Assembly (NCBI GenBank): GCA_024235955.1
Contig: JACKLJ010000002.1
Location: forward strand, 815,554-879,553
Length of the DNA: 64,000 nt
Source of the DNA: Burkholderiaceae bacterium
GTDB lineage: Bacteria > Pseudomonadota > Gammaproteobacteria > Burkholderiales > Burkholderiaceae_C
Reading direction: 5' to 3'
Below the pieces are notes generated by a model. The model was not told where the DNA came from and searched no databases. It saw only the letters and a program-made list of their open reading frames with translations. Below, in pieces: positions 61,573 to 64,000 of the stretch (positions within the stretch are counted from its first letter, which is position 1; each line of letters begins with the position of its first letter). A program made the translations under genes and the position numbers.

Positions 61573-63075
61573 ATGGCCACCCAGTTCGCCGACACGCTGC
61601 CCGCGCCGCTCAGTGAGGCAGCCGCGCTGACGCCCAACGAGTCGCCGCCCACCGAGCTCGACTCGATGGGCGCGCCGCTGGAGCTGTCGCGGCGCGCGCG
61701 GCGGCGCAAGCTGTTCGGGCTCAGCCTGTTCTGGCGCACCTTCCTGCTGCTGGCGGTGCTGCTGCTGGGCTCCTCGCTCGGCTGGTACCAGCTCTTCCGC
61801 ACGCTGGAGTACGAGCCGCGCGTGATCGAGAACGCGCGCCAGATCGCCTCGCTGGTGAACCTGTCGCGCGCCGCGCTGGTGCACTCCGACGCCATTGCCC
61901 GCGTATCGCTGATCAAGACCCTGGCCGATCAGGAAAAGGTGCGCATCGTGCCGCACGAGCCGGGCGACAAGTTCGACCTGTTCGCCCAGAACGAGCTGGA
62001 GCGGCGCATCAGCGGCGAGCTGGTGGCGCGCCTGGGGCCCGACACCATCGTCGCCACCCGCGTCAACAACGAGCCAGGGCTGTGGGTGGGCTTCGGCATC
62101 GAGGGCGATTCCTACTGGCTGCTGATGGAGCGCTCGCGCGTCGGCGCGCTGCTGGGCGGCCCGGCCTGGCTGCTGTGGCTGGCCACGCTGGGCGTGGCCT
62201 CGCTGGTGGGCGCGGCGCTGATCGCGCGGCTGATCAACCGGCCGCTCAAGCAGCTGTCGGTGGCCGCCGCCATGGTGCGCGAGGGCAACTACATGCGCAG
62301 CCGGCTGGACGAGGAAGCCATGTCCACCGAGGTGCGGGCCGTGAACATCGGCTTCAACCGCATGGCCGAGCAGCTGTCGAAGATCGAGCAGGACCGCGCC
62401 GAGATGCTGGCCGGCATCTCGCACGACCTGCGCACGCCCCTCGCCCGCCTGCGGCTGGAAACCGAGATGAGCGTGCCCGACGCCGAGGCGCGCGAGCATA
62501 TGGCGTCGGACATCGCGCAGGTGGACGGCATCATCGACAAGTTCCTCGACTACGCCCGGCCCGACCACCTGGAGCTGCACGCCGTCAACCTGGCCGAGCT
62601 GGTGGTTGCCTGCGCGCTACCCTTCACCGCACGCGAGGACATGCAGGTGGATCTCGACATCCCGGCCGGCGTGCACGTGATGGCCGACGAGGTGGAACTC
62701 TCGCGCGTGCTCTCCAACCTGCTGGAGAACGCGCGCCGCTACGGCAAGACGCCCGGCACCGAGGTCACGCGCGTGCGCGTGGCGGCGGCCGCGCGCGAGC
62801 AGTGGGTCACGCTGCGCGTGCGCGACCACGGCCGCGGCGTGCCCACCGAGGTGCTGCCCAACCTCACGCGGCCCTTCTTCCGCGGCGACAGCGCGCGCAC
62901 CTCGGCCACCGGTGCCGGCCTGGGCCTGGCCATCGTGGCCAAGATGGTCCACAACATGGGCGGCAGCCTAGAGCTGGGCAACAGCGCCACCGGCGGCCTT
63001 TTGGCGCTGGTGACGCTGCGCCAGGCGCCGGCCAGCACACCTGCTTTGGGCAAGAAAAAGCGCCGCGGCGCTTGA
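61573..63075 (+). CDS. envZ: sensor histidine kinase EnvZ
   Basis: 500 aa inner-membrane kinase paired with OmpR. It has a long cytoplasmic N-terminus (~48), TM1 at ~55-75, a periplasmic domain of ~120 residues, and TM2 at ~197-220. A HAMP domain (IARLINRPLKQLSVAAAMVR), phospho-acceptor His284 in AGISHDLRTPLARLRLE, N box NLLENARRYG and G boxes RDHGRGVP and GAGLGLAIVAKMV follow. Full length. The outer-membrane theme of the window (BamA, LPS genes) fits, but regulon members are not shown by sequence. Confidence 0.92.
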   Translation: MATQFADTLPAPLSEAAALTPNESPPTELDSMGAPLELSRRARRRKLFGLSLFWRTFLLLAVLLLGSSLGWYQLFRTLEYEPRVIENARQIASLVNLSRAALVHSDAIARVSLIKTLADQEKVRIVPHEPGDKFDLFAQNELERRISGELVARLGPDTIVATRVNNEPGLWVGFGIEGDSYWLLMERSRVGALLGGPAWLLWLATLGVASLVGAALIARLINRPLKQLSVAAAMVREGNYMRSRLDEEAMSTEVRAVNIGFNRMAEQLSKIEQDRAEMLAGISHDLRTPLARLRLETEMSVPDAEAREHMASDIAQVDGIIDKFLDYARPDHLELHAVNLAELVVACALPFTAREDMQVDLDIPAGVHVMADEVELSRVLSNLLENARRYGKTPGTEVTRVRVAAAAREQWVTLRVRDHGRGVPTEVLPNLTRPFFRGDSARTSATGAGLGLAIVAKMVHNMGGSLELGNSATGGLLALVTLRQAPASTPALGKKKRRGA

Positions 63076-63092
63076 CTGGCGGCCGCCGCCAG

Positions 63093-63596
63093 CTATCGAA
63101 CCAGGAGCACCACGGCGCGCGCCTCGATGCTCGCGCCCTGCCCCACGGGGCCGATGCGCTCGGCCGTCTTGGCCTTCACGTTCACCTGGTCCTCCGCCAC
63201 GCCCAGCGCGGCGGCGATGCGCTGGCGCATGGCGGCGCGGTGCGGTGCCAGCCTCGGTGCCTGAGCGACCACGGTGCAATCGACGTTGCCCACGCGCCAG
63301 CCTGCGGCGCCGGTCTGGCGCGCCGCCTCGGCCAGCAGCACGGCGGAATCGGCGCCGGCAAAGCGCGCGTCGCTGTCCGGGAACAGCGTGCCGATGTCGC
63401 CCAGCCCGGCCGCGCCCAGCAGCGCGTCGGTGATGGCGTGCAGCAGCGCGTCGGCGTCGGAATGGCCGAGCAGGCCGTGCGTGTGCGCGATGGTCACGCC
63501 GCCCAGCACCAGCGGCCGGCCCGGCACCAGGGCGTGCACGTCCCAGCCTTCGCCGATGCGGAACAGCGGCAGCGCCGGCGGGTCGTGGGCGGTCAT
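63093..63596 (-). CDS. ispF: 2-C-methyl-D-erythritol 2,4-cyclodiphosphate synthase IspF
   Basis: MEP-pathway cyclase. 167 aa, trimer-forming fold. The zinc ligands are D19 and H21 in FRIGEGWDVHALVPG and the distal His in GHSDADALLHAITDALLGAA. The C-terminal substrate loop has NVKAKTAERIGPVGQGASIE. The ATG overlaps the ispD stop (ATGA), the usual ispD-ispF arrangement. Confidence 0.97.
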   Translation of the reverse strand: MTAHDPPALPLFRIGEGWDVHALVPGRPLVLGGVTIAHTHGLLGHSDADALLHAITDALLGAAGLGDIGTLFPDSDARFAGADSAVLLAEAARQTGAAGWRVGNVDCTVVAQAPRLAPHRAAMRQRIAAALGVAEDQVNVKAKTAERIGPVGQGASIEARAVVLLVR

Positions 63597-64000
63597 GGGT
63601 GGCGGCTCCTGAGCACGGCCTCGGCCAGGGCGAAATCTTCCGGCCAGGTCACCTTGACATTCTGCGCGCTGCCGCGCACCAGCAGCGGCGCGTGGCCGGC
63701 GGCCTCGATGGCGCTCGCCTCATCGGTGATGCCAGCAAAGCCGGTGGGGGCGTGCGCGGCCAGCGCCTGCTGCAGCAGGCCGATGCGGAACATCTGCGGC
63801 GTCTGCGCCAGCCATTTGCCTTCGCGGTCGATGGTGGCCGCCACCCGCCCACCGGCCGTGGCCTGCTTCAGCGTATCCGGCAGCGGCAGCGCCAGCAGGC
63901 CGCCCACGGCGTCGGGCAGGCAGGCGTCGATCAGCGCGTCGATCAGCGCCGGCGTGACCAGGCAGCGCGCGGCGTCGTGCACCAGCACCCAGTCCTGCGC
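63593..64000 (-). CDS. ispD: 2-C-methyl-D-erythritol 4-phosphate cytidylyltransferase IspD (C-terminal part)
   Basis: The coding sequence runs off the right edge; about 135 C-terminal residues are present. VLVHDAARCLVTPALIDALI contains the conserved HDAAR motif of IspD, followed by LPLPDTLKQ, WLAQTPQMFRIGLLQQAL, ITDEASAIEAAGH and VKVTWPEDFALAEAVLRSR. Its stop overlaps the ispF start, giving translational coupling within the MEP pathway. Confidence 0.95.
   Translation of the reverse strand, partial: AQDWVLVHDAARCLVTPALIDALIDACLPDAVGGLLALPLPDTLKQATAGGRVAATIDREGKWLAQTPQMFRIGLLQQALAAHAPTGFAGITDEASAIEAAGHAPLLVRGSAQNVKVTWPEDFALAEAVLRSRHP

Noticed and set aside
63073..63105. A possible repeat copy between envZ and ispF
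   Set aside because: Only CGATAGCTGGCGGC matches; the second arm is missing, so it may be a remnant but cannot be supported.

Overview
The window is ordinary chromosome from a high-GC betaproteobacterium, most likely a member of the Comamonadaceae (Burkholderiales; Acidovorax/Ottowia-like). The evidence is the protein families and gene order: an rpsB-to-rnhB cluster in the betaproteobacterial arrangement, carA-small ORF-carB-greA, a DUF3422 protein, TctA/TctB permeases, a PhaR regulator, a Kdo hydroxylase and an OmpR/EnvZ pair. I see no prophage, insertion sequence, CRISPR array, plasmid functions or rRNA. Genus is inference.

Layout. 1-12.6 kb is accessory metabolism and transport: a cut-off 2-oxoglutarate oxygenase, an ABC solute-binding protein, two EamA exporters, a MaoC hydratase, a TRAP permease pair, an SDR, a glyoxalase-fold protein, a DUF3422/gamma-glutamyltransferase/EamA operon and tctBA. 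13-22 kb holds a GspE-type ATPase coupled to a spermidine-synthase-like gene, a DNA glycosylase, glmM, folP, ftsH, rlmE and yhbY. 22-30 kb holds a glycosyltransferase-like gene, the Kdo hydroxylase, a DUF4149 protein, greA, carB, a small unknown ORF and carA. 30-45.5 kb is one long minus-strand block for translation and envelope building: rpsB, tsf, pyrH, frr, uppS, cdsA, dxr, rseP, bamA, ompH, lpxD, fabZ, lpxA, lpxB, rnhB and a SpoU methyltransferase. 45.8-51.1 kb holds a D-amino-acid dehydrogenase, a racemase-family protein, the NAD(P)HX repair enzyme, an unknown protein and an SDR. 51.1-64 kb holds rnr, tRNA-Leu(CAG), rimO, phaR, tRNA-Val(GAC), relA, a hydrolase, a SIMPL protein, an unknown secreted protein, ompR-envZ, ispF and a cut-off ispD.

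The genes form coherent sets. dxr, ispD and ispF belong to the MEP isoprenoid pathway and uppS and cdsA to lipid carriers and phospholipids. lpxA, lpxB, lpxD and fabZ make lipid A, which KdoO then decorates. bamA, ompH, rseP and ompR/envZ build and monitor the outer membrane. rpsB, tsf, frr, rimO, rnr, greA and relA serve gene expression and its control.

The most unusual feature is a dispersed short palindromic repeat of about 45-60 bp (core ATAGCTGCCTGCGCCCGTCA). I count about 17 copies. Seven are intergenic or at gene ends and about ten lie in frame inside coding sequences, including rimO, dxr, lpxB, the NAD(P)HX repair gene, a DNA glycosylase and an EamA transporter. I did not find a new multi-gene system. 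The repeat family and several small regulatory or unknown elements are the best leads.
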